Assembly: GCA_965228005.1 (NCBI GenBank)
Contig: CBDDGV010000004.1
Coordinates: 1-64,000, forward strand
Direction: 5' to 3'
Source of the DNA: JBCCXZ01 sp965228005
GTDB taxonomy: Bacteria > Planctomycetota > Planctomycetia > Pirellulales > Lacipirellulaceae
DNA: 64,000 nucleotides
Made by a program: the position numbers and the translations under genes. How positions within the stretch are numbered: position 1 is the stretch's first letter; every line of letters begins with the position of its first letter. Below the pieces are notes generated by a model that ran no database searches, had not been told where the DNA came from, and saw nothing but the letters and a program-made list of their open reading frames with translations. Positions 9,073 to 19,300 of this stretch are shown piece by piece.

Positions 9073-10272
9073 TCATCGGCTAGCCCGCAGGCGGCGGAGC
9101 GCCTCGGCCAGGCCTTCCAACATGCCGTCGGTGTGGGCGGCGGTGACGCCGATCCGCAGCAGCGAGCGGCCTTCCGGGACCGATGGCGGGCGGATCGCCC
9201 CGACCCAGTACCCGGCCTCACGCAGCCCGGCCGCGAGGCTCACGGTTTCGGCGGGGTCGCCGACCACAACAGGGATGATCTGCGTCGTCGAAGGCGCCGT
9301 GTCCCAGCCGTCGGCCTGAAACAGTTGCCGGAGGCGATCGGCCTGCTCGATCACCCGCGTGCGGCGGTGGGGTTCCTCGCTCAGGATGCGGAGCGCGGCC
9401 AGTGCCGCGGCGGCCGACGCGGCGGGGTGCGCGGTGGAGTAGACGTAGCTGCGGGCGCGGTTGGCGATCCACGCGATCAGTTTCTCGCTCCCGGCGACGA
9501 AGCCGCCCGCCGAGCCGAGCGCCTTGCTGAGCGTGCCGATGCGGATGTCGACTGAGCTGGGGTCGGGGAGCGTGCTCGCGAGCCCGGCGCCCCCGGGGCC
9601 GAAGACGCCGGTGGAGTGCGCCTCGTCGACCATCAGCATCGCCCCGTGGCGGCGGGTGACCTCGGCGAGTTCTGCGAGCGGGGCGGCGTCGCCGTCGATG
9701 CTGAACACCGCGTCGGTGACCACCAGCTTGCGGCGTGCCTGGGACGCTCGGAGCAGCTGGTCGAGGTGGTCGGAGTCGGCGTGGCGGTAGATGTGGGTGT
9801 CGGCGCGTGAGAGCCGGCAGCCATCGACGATGCTGGCGTGGTTCAGCTCGTCGGAGAAGACGGCGTCGCCGCCGCCGGCGAGTGCGGGGATCGTTCCCGA
9901 GTTCGCGGCGAAGCCGGAGGGGAACAGCAGTGCCGCTTCGGCGTGCTCGAGCTCGGCGAGTCGGCGCTCGAGTTCCGCGTGCAGCTCGGCGCGTCCGCAG
10001 ACGAGCGGGCTGGCGCCGCGTCCCACGCCCGAGTCGCGGCACGCGGCGGCGGCGGCTTCGGCCAGGCGGGGGTCGGCGGCCAGGCCGAGGTAGTCGTTCG
10101 AGGCGAAGTTCACCAGGCGGCGGCCCTCGGCCTCGATCAGCGGGCCCTGAGCCGCCAGCGGCGGCGGCAGGCGGCGGCGGAGCCCGGCCGCTTCCAGGTC
10201 GGCCAGCTCGTCGTCGAGCCAATCGAGCGCCGCCGGCTGCGCCTGGTCTTCGGGGCGGCTGGTAGCGGTCAT
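9073..10272 (-). CDS. bioF: 8-amino-7-oxononanoate synthase (biotin synthesis)
   Basis: PLP-dependent alpha-oxoamine synthase that condenses pimeloyl-ACP (or -CoA) with alanine in the first step of biotin ring assembly. The 399 residues show NFASNDYLGLA near the N-terminus, DEAHSTGVFG for the cofactor aspartate and histidine, and the PLP lysine in TLSKALGSAGGF. The open frame continues 51 codons upstream, but the ATG at 10272 gives the usual family length. Other alpha-oxoamine synthases (KBL) share the fold, but the motifs fit BioF best. No other bio genes are nearby. It is divergent from the ECF sigma gene, with about 157 bp between the starts. Confidence 0.9.
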   Translation of the reverse strand: MTATSRPEDQAQPAALDWLDDELADLEAAGLRRRLPPPLAAQGPLIEAEGRRLVNFASNDYLGLAADPRLAEAAAAACRDSGVGRGASPLVCGRAELHAELERRLAELEHAEAALLFPSGFAANSGTIPALAGGGDAVFSDELNHASIVDGCRLSRADTHIYRHADSDHLDQLLRASQARRKLVVTDAVFSIDGDAAPLAELAEVTRRHGAMLMVDEAHSTGVFGPGGAGLASTLPDPSSVDIRIGTLSKALGSAGGFVAGSEKLIAWIANRARSYVYSTAHPAASAAAALAALRILSEEPHRRTRVIEQADRLRQLFQADGWDTAPSTTQIIPVVVGDPAETVSLAAGLREAGYWVGAIRPPSVPEGRSLLRIGVTAAHTDGMLEGLAEALRRLRASR

Positions 10273-10429
10273 GGCGGTTGCCGGGCGGTTGGGGGGGCCG
10301 GGGGGTGCGATTGACCGCTGCTTGGCGGCGGAAAACGGGCGGTTTTGGATATTCTGGGTGCTGGAGCGGAACTCCGCCAGCGGGGGCCGCGTCCCACCTT
10401 CCAGAGCCATACGACCGCTAAGCACCTTG

Positions 10430-11011
10430 ATGGACGACGACGAGCAACTCGTGGCCGCGGCCGCCGCAGGCGACCAACAGGCTTACGGTGCGCTGGTCGA
10501 GCGTCACCAGGCCCGCCTTTACAACACGCTGTACCGCGTGATGCACTCGGCCGAAGACGCCCTGGACATCTCGCAAGAGGCGTTCGTGCAGGCTTACCTG
10601 AAACTGGATTCGTTCCGTCGGGACTCGCGGTTCTACACGTGGCTGTACCGGATCGCGATGAACCTGGCGCTGAGCGCCTTAAGAAAGAGGAAGAACACCG
10701 CTTCGATCGAAGACATCCGCTCGCGGGGAGCGCCAGACCCCGTGGACCCGCTGGCGTCCCCCGGCGAGCGGCTTGACGAAGCGGAGCGTGTGGCGGTGCT
10801 CGAACGGGCGCTGTCGATGTTGGGGGAACAGCCGCGGCAGATCTTGGTGCTGCGGGAGTTAGAGGAGTTCACTTACGAACAGATCGCTGAGGTGCTCGAG
10901 GTGCCCGTCGGCACCGTGCGGAGCCGGTTGTTCCGCGCCCGGGCCCAGCTGAAAGAACAACTGCGGGTGCTGATGCCCGAAGAGGCCGACGCGACGGAAC
11001 GCTCCGGCTGA
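10430..11011 (+). CDS. ECF-family RNA polymerase sigma factor
   Basis: Group IV sigma factor of 193 residues. Region 2 runs over YGALVERHQARLYNTLYRVM to FYTWLYRIAMNLALSALRKR and contains the core-binding and -10-melting helices. Region 4 (EQIAEVLEVPVGTVRSRLF) is the helix-turn-helix for the -35 element. The start MDDDEQL is chosen because the longer frame upstream overlaps the divergent bioF promoter region and has no family similarity. It is followed after 23 bp by a membrane protein with an anti-sigma-like N-terminus, the usual arrangement. Confidence 0.93.
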   Translation: MDDDEQLVAAAAAGDQQAYGALVERHQARLYNTLYRVMHSAEDALDISQEAFVQAYLKLDSFRRDSRFYTWLYRIAMNLALSALRKRKNTASIEDIRSRGAPDPVDPLASPGERLDEAERVAVLERALSMLGEQPRQILVLRELEEFTYEQIAEVLEVPVGTVRSRLFRARAQLKEQLRVLMPEEADATERSG

Positions 11012-11034
11012 ACCAACCAACCCAACGGAATGCC

Positions 11035-11874
11035 ATGAACGGATCGAACCCTGTGCCGCAAGAACACCCCGACGCCGAGCTGCTGAGCGCCTACTTCGAC
11101 GGCCAGTTGGCTGGCGAGGAGCTAGAGCAGGCCGAGCAGTTGCTCGCCCGCGACGAGTCTGCGCGGCGGGAGCTGGAGTCGATCCGCGAGCTGTCCGCTG
11201 GACTGAAGTCGATTCCCCGCGCGACCCCGACGGGCGACGTAACGGCGGCGGTGATGAAGCGGCTGCAGGAACAGAAGCCGCGCCCGGCGTCGGCCGAACA
11301 GGACGCCGAGAGCACACGACGCGGCTGGCGGGGCCGCGTGTGGGCGGCGGCGGCGATCGCGGCGGCGCTGCTGCTGATGCTCCCGCCCACGGGCAACGAC
11401 GAGCAACCGGGCAACATCGCCGCGGTGGACCCGGCCGAGTCCGATTGGAACCAGCCGGCCGTGCCGGAGGGGCTGCGGATCGTGCCGATCTCACCCGAGC
11501 CGCTCGACGTGGAGAACTCCAAGCCGGTGTTCGCCAACCCGCAACGGCTGGGCGACGGCGCCAAACGGGTCGACCTGGAGCTGGATATCTTCTGCAGCGC
11601 GGAGTCCGACGCCCGCGGCCGGTTCGACGAGCTGATCGCCAAGCACAACCTAAAGACGCTCTACAAGCAGACCGCACAGGAAGCGTCGCGGCCTGCCGGC
11701 CACCGCACCGCATGGGTTGAGTGCGAGCCGGCCGGGCTGCGTGCTTTGCTGGAGGACTGCGAGGCGATGCACGAGTACCAGCTCGGGCGTTCGCCGGCGG
11801 ACATCCTGGAGACGCCGCTGCCGGGGCTGGCCCACGTGATGATCCGCCTGCAGTGGGGGTCGGCCTCCGACTGA
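11035..11874 (+). CDS. Probable anti-sigma factor, single-pass membrane protein
   Basis: 279 residues. The N-terminal part HPDAELLSAYFDGQLAGEEL resembles the anti-sigma/zf-HC2 helical domain but lacks the CxxC zinc ligands. A transmembrane segment lies near residues 101-118 (VWAAAAIAAALLLMLPP), followed by an extracytoplasmic domain of about 160 residues with no family I recognise. Position directly behind an ECF sigma gene supports the role of binding and silencing that sigma factor. The external domain would be the sensor, but its signal is unknown. Confidence 0.75.
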   Translation: MNGSNPVPQEHPDAELLSAYFDGQLAGEELEQAEQLLARDESARRELESIRELSAGLKSIPRATPTGDVTAAVMKRLQEQKPRPASAEQDAESTRRGWRGRVWAAAAIAAALLLMLPPTGNDEQPGNIAAVDPAESDWNQPAVPEGLRIVPISPEPLDVENSKPVFANPQRLGDGAKRVDLELDIFCSAESDARGRFDELIAKHNLKTLYKQTAQEASRPAGHRTAWVECEPAGLRALLEDCEAMHEYQLGRSPADILETPLPGLAHVMIRLQWGSASD

Positions 11875-11888
11875 GCCGTTTCCTCGAT

Positions 11889-11926
11889 CAGTTGCGGCTC
11901 CCGCGGGCAGTTGCGGCTCCCGCGGG
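11889..11926. repeat. Tandem duplication of a 19-base unit
   Basis: The unit CAGTTGCGGCTCCCGCGGG occurs twice head to tail immediately after the anti-sigma stop codon. It is probably a recent slippage event and has no evident function. Confidence 0.8.
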
Positions 11927-12038
11927 GTTCTCTGCCCGCGCAGCGCCCGGTAGACTCGGCAAGCGCCGGGGCCGGTGCGACACGGGTCGCCCGCAACGCC
12001 CGGCGTTGACTTGCTCTTTCCGCCGGGGGTACTCCGCG

Positions 12039-12254
12039 ATGGCCGATGTGAAGATCCGTATGCGTCCCAATGGCCCGCTGGTTGTCGAGGGTCCGTTCAC
12101 GCTGACCGATTCAGACGGGAACGAGTTCCCGCTGAACACCGACAAGCCCGCGTACGCCCTCTGCCGATGCGGTGCGTCGAAGAACCGCCCGTTCTGCGAC
12201 GGTGCGCACAAGGACATCGAGTTCGATTCCGACGAGAAGGCGCCGGCGGAGTAG
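12039..12254 (+). CDS. CDGSH iron-sulfur domain protein
   Basis: Small protein of 71 residues that should bind a [2Fe-2S] cluster through the CDGSH fold. The signature CRCGASKNRPFCDGAH matches C-x-C-x2-S-x3-P-x-C-D-G-A-H exactly, giving the three-cysteine, one-histidine ligand set. The start ATG gives MADVKIRM; the open frame upstream has no family similarity. Bacterial members are small redox or cluster-transfer proteins of unsettled function. It follows the sigma/anti-sigma pair on the same strand but is separated by about 165 bp. Confidence 0.9.
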   Translation: MADVKIRMRPNGPLVVEGPFTLTDSDGNEFPLNTDKPAYALCRCGASKNRPFCDGAHKDIEFDSDEKAPAE

Positions 12255-12550
12255 CAACGGACGCTCTTCGGTTTGGACGACCGACAGGTTATCCCCTGCT
12301 TCGCTTCGGTCTGCAGCAGCGCGGGCGTTGTGCGTATCCCCTCGCGATCGCGTCGCCGCTGCGGGTTCTTCCGTCTGTAGCGCGAGGCCGCACGGTTTTC
12401 TCTGGCTCCGCGGCGGACTAGCACGTGGTCGGCGCTGCGCGCGGCGCGTTAGAATCCGCGGCCCGCTGGCGCAACGGTGTGTCGGCGAAGGCGACTGGCC
12501 CGCTCGGCCAGTCGCGGAATGCTCGTCGCTCGAGGAAGGAGTCGCCCGCC

Positions 12551-13375
12551 ATGGCCGGAGCCCCGGAAGAGACCCAACAACTGCCCGCCAACCGTATCGC
12601 CGCTACTGATCCAGGGGCCGAGCCGGGGACCGACGGCGACCCGTTCGTGGGCAAGTGGAACCGGTTGGTGAGCACCACCAACTGGGAGAAGGGCCGGATC
12701 ATCTGCGAGTGGCGCGCGTCGCTGATGTCGGGCGGGGCCGAGGCCTCCGCCTACTCCGACGACGCCTGGGCCAGCCTGGTGGGCGGCGTCACCGGGCAGC
12801 ACGTCGGTCGGCTGCGGCGCGTATACCAGCGGTTCGGCGACGTGTTCGAACGCTACGAGGGCGTCTACTGGAGCCACTTCCACGCCGGCATCGACTGGGA
12901 CGATGCCGAGATGTGGCTCGAGGGCGCTGTGCAGAACGGCTGGTCGGTCTCGCAGATGCGCGGCAAGCGTTGGGAGACGGTCGGCACGCCCGGCGAGCAG
13001 CCGCCCGCGGCGGACGAGCCGGAACCGGAAGGCGCCAGCGGCGACGGGTCGGCCGACGAAACGGCGGTCGTTGTGGAGTCCGCGTCGACGCCGATCAACG
13101 CACCCGCTTCGCCGGCGGCCGGCGAGGATGTCGACGAAGAAACGGCGGACGACGCCGATGAGAAGAGCGAAGCCGCCGAAGCCCCCGAGCCGGCGGCCAA
13201 GAGCGCTCGGCTGAACGTAGCGGTCGACGACCTGCCGGACGACCTGGCCGACGCGTTCGAGCAGTTCAAACTGGCGATCATCGCCAACCGCCGCGGAGGT
13301 TGGAAACGGACCACGCCCGAATCGGTGCTCGACTGCTTGGACGCTCTGAAGCAGCTGACGCTGGCCGACGGCTGA
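12551..13375 (+). CDS. Unrecognised acidic two-part protein
   Basis: 274 residues without a family I know. The first 140 residues are ordered and rich in tryptophan and tyrosine (FVGKWNRLVSTTNWEKGRII, VYWSHFHAGIDWDDAEMWLE). A low-complexity acidic, alanine-proline linker follows (about 150-225), and then a short C-terminal helical segment (DDLADAFEQFKLAIIANRRG). The ATG was chosen because AGGAAGGAG lies 9 bases upstream. No signal peptide or membrane segment is seen, so it is probably cytoplasmic. It converges on the gene ending at 13389. Confidence 0.78.
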   Translation: MAGAPEETQQLPANRIAATDPGAEPGTDGDPFVGKWNRLVSTTNWEKGRIICEWRASLMSGGAEASAYSDDAWASLVGGVTGQHVGRLRRVYQRFGDVFERYEGVYWSHFHAGIDWDDAEMWLEGAVQNGWSVSQMRGKRWETVGTPGEQPPAADEPEPEGASGDGSADETAVVVESASTPINAPASPAAGEDVDEETADDADEKSEAAEAPEPAAKSARLNVAVDDLPDDLADAFEQFKLAIIANRRGGWKRTTPESVLDCLDALKQLTLADG

Positions 13376-13388
13376 TGCTCAGAAGAGG

Positions 13389-13877
13389 CTAAAGCCCCGT
13401 TGCGGCGTACTCTTCGGCGTAGTCGATCGCCCACCGCTCGATGAGGTCGCGGAACTCGTCGGTGCTCGCCTCGGCCAGCAGCCGGTAGTGGTTGCGGCTG
13501 AAGACCTCTTTGTTGCGGATCGTGCCCTTGGCGATCAGCTCCAGCACGCCGTACTTGTTGTGCGGGCTGACGGTCATCACGAAGCGGCTGAAGTGGTTCT
13601 CGCGCCGGCCGCGGTTCACGGACAGGTCGTCGCGGGTCACCGAGCCGCCCCAGCCCGACTCGGCCATCACGGTTTCGTAGCGGAAGCCGGGGAAGCTGTC
13701 GGCCAGCTGGTGCAGGCACTGGTCGATGTGGTCGGTCAGCTCGCGGCGGAGCTGCGAGTGCAGGCGTTTCGACTCCTCCTCGCTGAGGGCCTCGGCGGCC
13801 TCGGCGAGGACCTTCTCGGCGCTGGCGGCGCGGCCCCGCTGGGCCGCTTGCTGCAGTCGGTCTCGGAAGTCGCTCAC
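13389..13877 (-). CDS. Unrecognised cytoplasmic protein
   Basis: 162 residues, no family recognised. An N-terminal helical part (residues 1-60, RLQQAAQRGRAASAEKVLAE and following) precedes a mixed region with YETVMAESGWGGSVTRDD and FSRFVMTVSPHNKYGVLELI, which looks like a beta-rich small domain. No signal or membrane segment is present. It is convergent with the acidic protein upstream in the window, with 13 bp between the stops. Confidence 0.75.
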   Translation of the reverse strand: MSDFRDRLQQAAQRGRAASAEKVLAEAAEALSEEESKRLHSQLRRELTDHIDQCLHQLADSFPGFRYETVMAESGWGGSVTRDDLSVNRGRRENHFSRFVMTVSPHNKYGVLELIAKGTIRNKEVFSRNHYRLLAEASTDEFRDLIERWAIDYAEEYAATGL

Positions 13878-14149
13878 GCTGGATTCGCCGCCTGGGGAGG
13901 ATTCGTTCGGGGGCCGCAGTGGCCGCGTGCTGTCATCGTAGGCGACCCCCGCGACGGGCTCCAGGGGAGGCGACGAGCGGGGCGGTTGCTAGCTGTGGCT
14001 GGGAAAACCGTCAGTTCTTCTCCAGAAGAACCAAAGCGGAAGCGCGTCACCGCCGATACAGGTAGGTACGAGGGGGGTCTCGGAACACGGCGCCCGGCTG
14101 CGCGCAGCCGGCGCGTCACCACCTATTTCGGCGGGAGGGAACCCACGGA

Positions 14150-14395
14150 ATGCCAGCAAGCCACCTGAAGCTCTACAACGGGCCCGTCGAAGACTCCGCG
14201 CCGATGTTCGGCAAGAACAGCGAGGGCCAGAACTGCGTCACGATGCCTCTGGCCGAGGTGCTGCCTCTGCTGGCGGACGCGGTGAAGAGCCAACGGGCCT
14301 GGCTAAGCGACTTCGACGACGACGAGATCACGATCTCGACCGACCTCTACGAAGTGTTGCTGGCTTACCAGTACTTCCGCAGGCCCTCGGCTTAG
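14150..14395 (+). CDS. Small unrecognised protein
   Basis: 81 residues starting at an ATG with GGGAGGGA about 10 bases upstream. It is acidic, and the tail EITISTDLYEVLLAYQYFRR is amphipathic. No known motif, signal peptide or membrane segment is seen. The good ribosome site and normal codon bias support a real gene. It is followed by an inverted repeat and converges on hemDE. Confidence 0.65.
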   Translation: MPASHLKLYNGPVEDSAPMFGKNSEGQNCVTMPLAEVLPLLADAVKSQRAWLSDFDDDEITISTDLYEVLLAYQYFRRPSA

Positions 14396-14410
14396 TCGAG
14401 TTCCGGGATT

Positions 14411-14482
14411 TGTAGGAGGCCTCTCTGAGGCCGATTCCGTTTTTTTTGCAGAGCGAAGTCGGCCTCGGAGAGGCCTCCTACA
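14411..14482. repeat. REPIN-like double-hairpin repeat (family A, copy 1)
   Basis: Two 24-base arms, 14411-14434 and 14459-14482, are inverted copies with a single mismatch. Each arm is itself a small hairpin, GGCCTC-nnn-GAGGCC. The loop between the arms holds a run of T (about 14439-14447). It lies between two convergent genes, so it may also end transcription. A second copy is at 50062-50132. Confidence 0.85.
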
Positions 14483-14491
14483 GCGGAACAG

Positions 14492-16414
<1,923 letters not shown>

Positions 16415-16559
16415 GCTCGGCTCGGCCGTGGTTCACTCGGCGCGCTCTCGCGGTGCGCTCGTCAACGAGGCGCGTCGGGGCACGCCGCGTCGGTTCATGC
16501 TACTGGCGGGCGCGTTGCATCGGAAGTGAACCGCCCCGCAACGCGCTTGTTCGTTCGCG

Positions 16560-16725
16560 CATTGTCAAGGCATCGGACGCAGAAAAAGCCGACGCAAAAT
16601 GTGAACGAAGCGCGAAGAAAAGTCGCTTGACACGTGAAGACACTTCGGCAAAATGCACTTCGTTCGTTGAGTGTGTTTTGACGTGTCCCACCACAGGCAG
16701 CCGCGAGGCTGCTTGTCTTTTTTAT
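16560..16725 (+). ncRNA. Candidate small RNA ending in an intrinsic terminator
   Basis: GACACGT (from 16628) can pair with ACGTGTC (ending near 16689), and the bases just inside also pair with G-U help, forming a long stem. A terminator hairpin follows at once. Upstream, TTGACA near 16626 is followed 17 bases later by AAAATG, a weak promoter match that overlaps the stem, so the true 5' end is unknown. No known family was recognised. Confidence 0.25.
16697..16723 (+). terminator. Intrinsic terminator-like hairpin
   Basis: GCAGCC-GCGA-GGCTGC (16697-16712) is followed by TTGTCTTTTTT. It is a perfect 6-bp stem with a stable GNRA-type loop. No gene lies upstream on this strand. Confidence 0.45.
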
Positions 16726-17186
16726 CTCGAACGTTTGGCCCATAGACACCGCACAACGTGTGCGTGCGACGGGTCGGTCTCGAATCCGAGCGAGGTAGAA
16801 TTTTCCGAGGCTCAGTGCGCTAGGGGTGCGCGCCCGTCCGCCTCAACGGCCTGTCCGGCGCGGCGTCCCTAAGTGCCGTCCGACTGAAGGAGAACCAACC
16901 AAGAACCGCGTGTCGTTCTTCGTTCGATTGCTAGCGGCATCACTACCGGTGGAGCGGGAACTCGCCCACAGCGGCCTGCGTCTCAAGCCAATCCGACAGG
17001 AGAGCCAAGGAACGTTTCACTCGGCTGAGAGAACTAGGAATCACTAGGAGAAGACCCTCGGGCCGTGAATCAGGGGGGCGACAACCGACTGGATCGACGT
17101 CGGTGGTCTGCGGGCATTGTTCCGGGGATCGCGCACATGGAGGTCCTCCCCTTTTACATTCACGGTCCGATTGGCACGGAAGCCCG

Positions 17187-17224
17187 ACGGGCCTGGGTCG
17201 CTACGACCCGGGCCCGTTTTTTTT
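17187..17224 (+). terminator. Strong intrinsic terminator upstream of folK
   Basis: A 14-bp stem (17187-17200 with 17204-17217, one G-T pair, 3-base loop) is followed by eight T. It lies about 80 bp before the folK start and has no gene in front of it. It must end an untranslated transcript or act as an attenuator for folK. Confidence 0.7.
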
Positions 17225-17306
17225 GATCGCATGGGCAACCCGTTGTCGACGACTTACTCAGCCTTCCTCTTCTTCCGAAGCTCATCCCGCTTGGTAGGTT
17301 CTCACG

Positions 17307-18350
17307 TTGGTCCGCTGCCTGATTGCCTTGGGGTCGAACGAAGGGCCTCCGGAAGATTCGCTGGCCGCGGCCGTTGCGGCGATTGACGGGGCGGCGGGTC
17401 TCGAGCTCGTTTCGTTCAGCCCTTGGCTCCGGACCGCTTCGGTGGGCGGCCCGGAAGGGCAGCCCGATTTCTTGAACGGCGCCGCTGTCGTCGAGACCGA
17501 GCTCGGCGCAGAGGCGGTGCTCGAGGAGCTGCTCGAGATCGAGCGGCGTCTGGGCCGGGTCCGCCGCGTGCGGTGGGGGCAGCGGACACTGGACCTCGAC
17601 CTGCTGCTCTACGGCGAGCAGGAATTCAGTCGGGGCGAGGTGAAAGTGCCGCACCCGCGGATGAGTTTCCGGCGTTTTGTGCTGGAGCCGGCGGTGCAGA
17701 TCGCGGGGAGCATGCTGCACCCCCCCTCGGGCCGCACGGTCGGCGAGCTCTTAGCCCGGCTGCAGAACGGACCTCGGTACGCTGCGATAGCCGCTCCCCG
17801 CGCCGAGCTGGCGGCTTGGTTGGCAGGGGATTTGCACAACCAGCTCGGGTGCCCGGTTGCGGCGTCCGAGACGAGCGACCCCAAACCAGAGGACGAAGCG
17901 GCTTATCGACGGGCCGTCCACGCCGTCCTGAAAATCTCTAATTGGGAATCGACGCCCGGGTTGGTGGAGTGCCTGTCGAATGAAAGCGAGCGGCTTGAGA
18001 ACGAGCCTCCCGCGGCGGTGAGCCCCTTCTGGTTGCCGGCGACCGGCGCCGCGGGCGACGGGCCGGAAGGAGGAGAATTTGTGGAGCCCTCTCTGGTCAT
18101 CGCGTGGCTCCCGGCCGGGGAAGTCCAGCTCTCGACGGCTTCGGCGGGCAACGACGGCTTCCGGTCCAACTTGCCCGCGGAGGCGGTACATGCTCTGCTG
18201 AAACAACACGCCCGCGGCCCGCTGCTGGTGATTGAGACTGCTGAGCCGGAAGAAGCGCTGCACGAGGCGGCGGCGGCGGTTTCGGCGGCGTGGCCTTCGT
18301 CGCCCGCGGGCGACCACACGGCGGACGAACCAATCGAAGCCGACGACTGA
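17307..18350 (+). CDS. folK: 2-amino-4-hydroxy-6-hydroxymethyldihydropteridine pyrophosphokinase with long C-terminal extension
   Basis: FolK transfers pyrophosphate from ATP to the pterin alcohol in folate synthesis. The first 150 residues hold the family core: LIALGSNEGPPEDSL at the N-terminus and the signature RWGQRTLDLDLLLYG, then VPHPRMSFRRFVLEP. FolK is normally about 160 residues. Here about 190 more follow, with no domain I can name. The segment around residue 155 (RYAAIAAPRAELAAWLAGDL) could be a decayed nucleotide-binding start, but it lacks a Walker A lysine, so this is speculation. The start is TTG with a GGTAGG-like site. panC follows after 8 bp. Confidence 0.9.
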   Translation: MVRCLIALGSNEGPPEDSLAAAVAAIDGAAGLELVSFSPWLRTASVGGPEGQPDFLNGAAVVETELGAEAVLEELLEIERRLGRVRRVRWGQRTLDLDLLLYGEQEFSRGEVKVPHPRMSFRRFVLEPAVQIAGSMLHPPSGRTVGELLARLQNGPRYAAIAAPRAELAAWLAGDLHNQLGCPVAASETSDPKPEDEAAYRRAVHAVLKISNWESTPGLVECLSNESERLENEPPAAVSPFWLPATGAAGDGPEGGEFVEPSLVIAWLPAGEVQLSTASAGNDGFRSNLPAEAVHALLKQHARGPLLVIETAEPEEALHEAAAAVSAAWPSSPAGDHTADEPIEADD

Positions 18351-18358
18351 TCCCACCC

Positions 18359-19225
18359 GTGCTCACCGGCCAGACGCAACCCGTGACCATTGTGCGAGAC
18401 CCCCGCGAGGCGTGGGAGGCGGTGAGCGCCCTGCGGTCTTCTGGCGCAACCGTCGGATTCGTGCCGACGATGGGCGCCCTGCACCGCGGCCACCTCAGTT
18501 TGGTGGAAGCTTCGCTCGCAGAGTGCGAGCACACCGTGGTGAGCGTGTTCGTGAACCCGACGCAGTTCGGCCCGACCGAGGACCTCGACAAGTACCCGCG
18601 TGACCTAGAGCGCGACGCCGCACTGATTGCGGCGCTGGGCGAGGTGACGGTCTTCGCGCCGAGCGCCGCAGCGATGTACCCGGACGGCTACGCCACAACG
18701 GTGCGCGTGGGCAGAGAGGCGGCGACGCTCGAAGGGGCCGCGCGCCCGGGGCACTTCGACGGCGTCGCGACGGTGGTGCTGAAGCTGCTGCAGATCGTGC
18801 CGGCGACCCACGCGTACTTCGGGCGGAAGGACTACCAGCAGTCGCTCGTGGTGCAGCGGATGGTGAGCGACCTGAACGTGCCCACCGAGGTGCGCGTCTG
18901 CCCGATCGTCCGCGAGGCGGACGGTTTGGCGATGAGCTCTCGCAACGAGTACCTCTCCCCGGACGAGCGGCAGCGGGCGACCGTGCTGTGGCGGGCGCTG
19001 CAGCTAGCAGAGAGCCTGCACGCCGACGGCGAGACCGACGCCGGGATGCTCCGCGACGCCATGGGGGCGCTGATCGACGCCGAAGGCGGCGTTGAGACGG
19101 AGTACATCGCCCTGGTGGCAGACGGCACGGTGGACCCGGTCGAGCGGGTCGAGGGCCCCACGGTGATGGCGGTCGCGGCGCGCGTCGGGACAACGCGATT
19201 GATCGATAATCACACGATCGGTTAG
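18359..19225 (+). CDS. panC: Pantoate-beta-alanine ligase
   Basis: Joins D-pantoate and beta-alanine with ATP to form pantothenate, the coenzyme A precursor. It has 288 residues from a GTG start 8 bp after the folK stop. The frame stays open upstream inside folK, but the family usually begins near this point. Motifs: FVPTMGALHRGHLSL with the HxGH nucleotide site, VFVNPTQFGPTEDL, YFGRKDYQQ, and MSSRNEYLS as the KMSKS-like loop. It is almost certainly cotranscribed with folK, so folate and CoA steps are coupled. Confidence 0.95.
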   Translation: MLTGQTQPVTIVRDPREAWEAVSALRSSGATVGFVPTMGALHRGHLSLVEASLAECEHTVVSVFVNPTQFGPTEDLDKYPRDLERDAALIAALGEVTVFAPSAAAMYPDGYATTVRVGREAATLEGAARPGHFDGVATVVLKLLQIVPATHAYFGRKDYQQSLVVQRMVSDLNVPTEVRVCPIVREADGLAMSSRNEYLSPDERQRATVLWRALQLAESLHADGETDAGMLRDAMGALIDAEGGVETEYIALVADGTVDPVERVEGPTVMAVAARVGTTRLIDNHTIG

Positions 19226-19300
19226 CCTCGCGGCCGAATCGGATCGCCGGCGTACAAGCCGGCGCCCCTCACAGATAAGCCGGCCGCAGGAGGCGTGCGT

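Larger units (their letters stand above)
16415..17306. other. Gene-free divergent gap of about 890 bp with two terminator-like hairpins
   Basis: No convincing coding frame is seen between hemDE (minus) and folK (plus). The gap holds a long imperfect stem near 16628-16689, a hairpin with T-run at 16697-16723 and a strong terminator at 17187-17224. Two terminators pointing to the plus strand with no upstream gene suggest untranslated transcripts. I could not match it to tmRNA, 6S, SRP or RNase P RNA. Confidence 0.6.

Noticed and set aside
17070..17224. Possible tmRNA because GGGGGGCGAC and TGGATCGACG resemble the 5' end of tmRNA
   Set aside because: No tRNA-like 3' end or T-arm follows within the needed distance, and the terminator comes too early.
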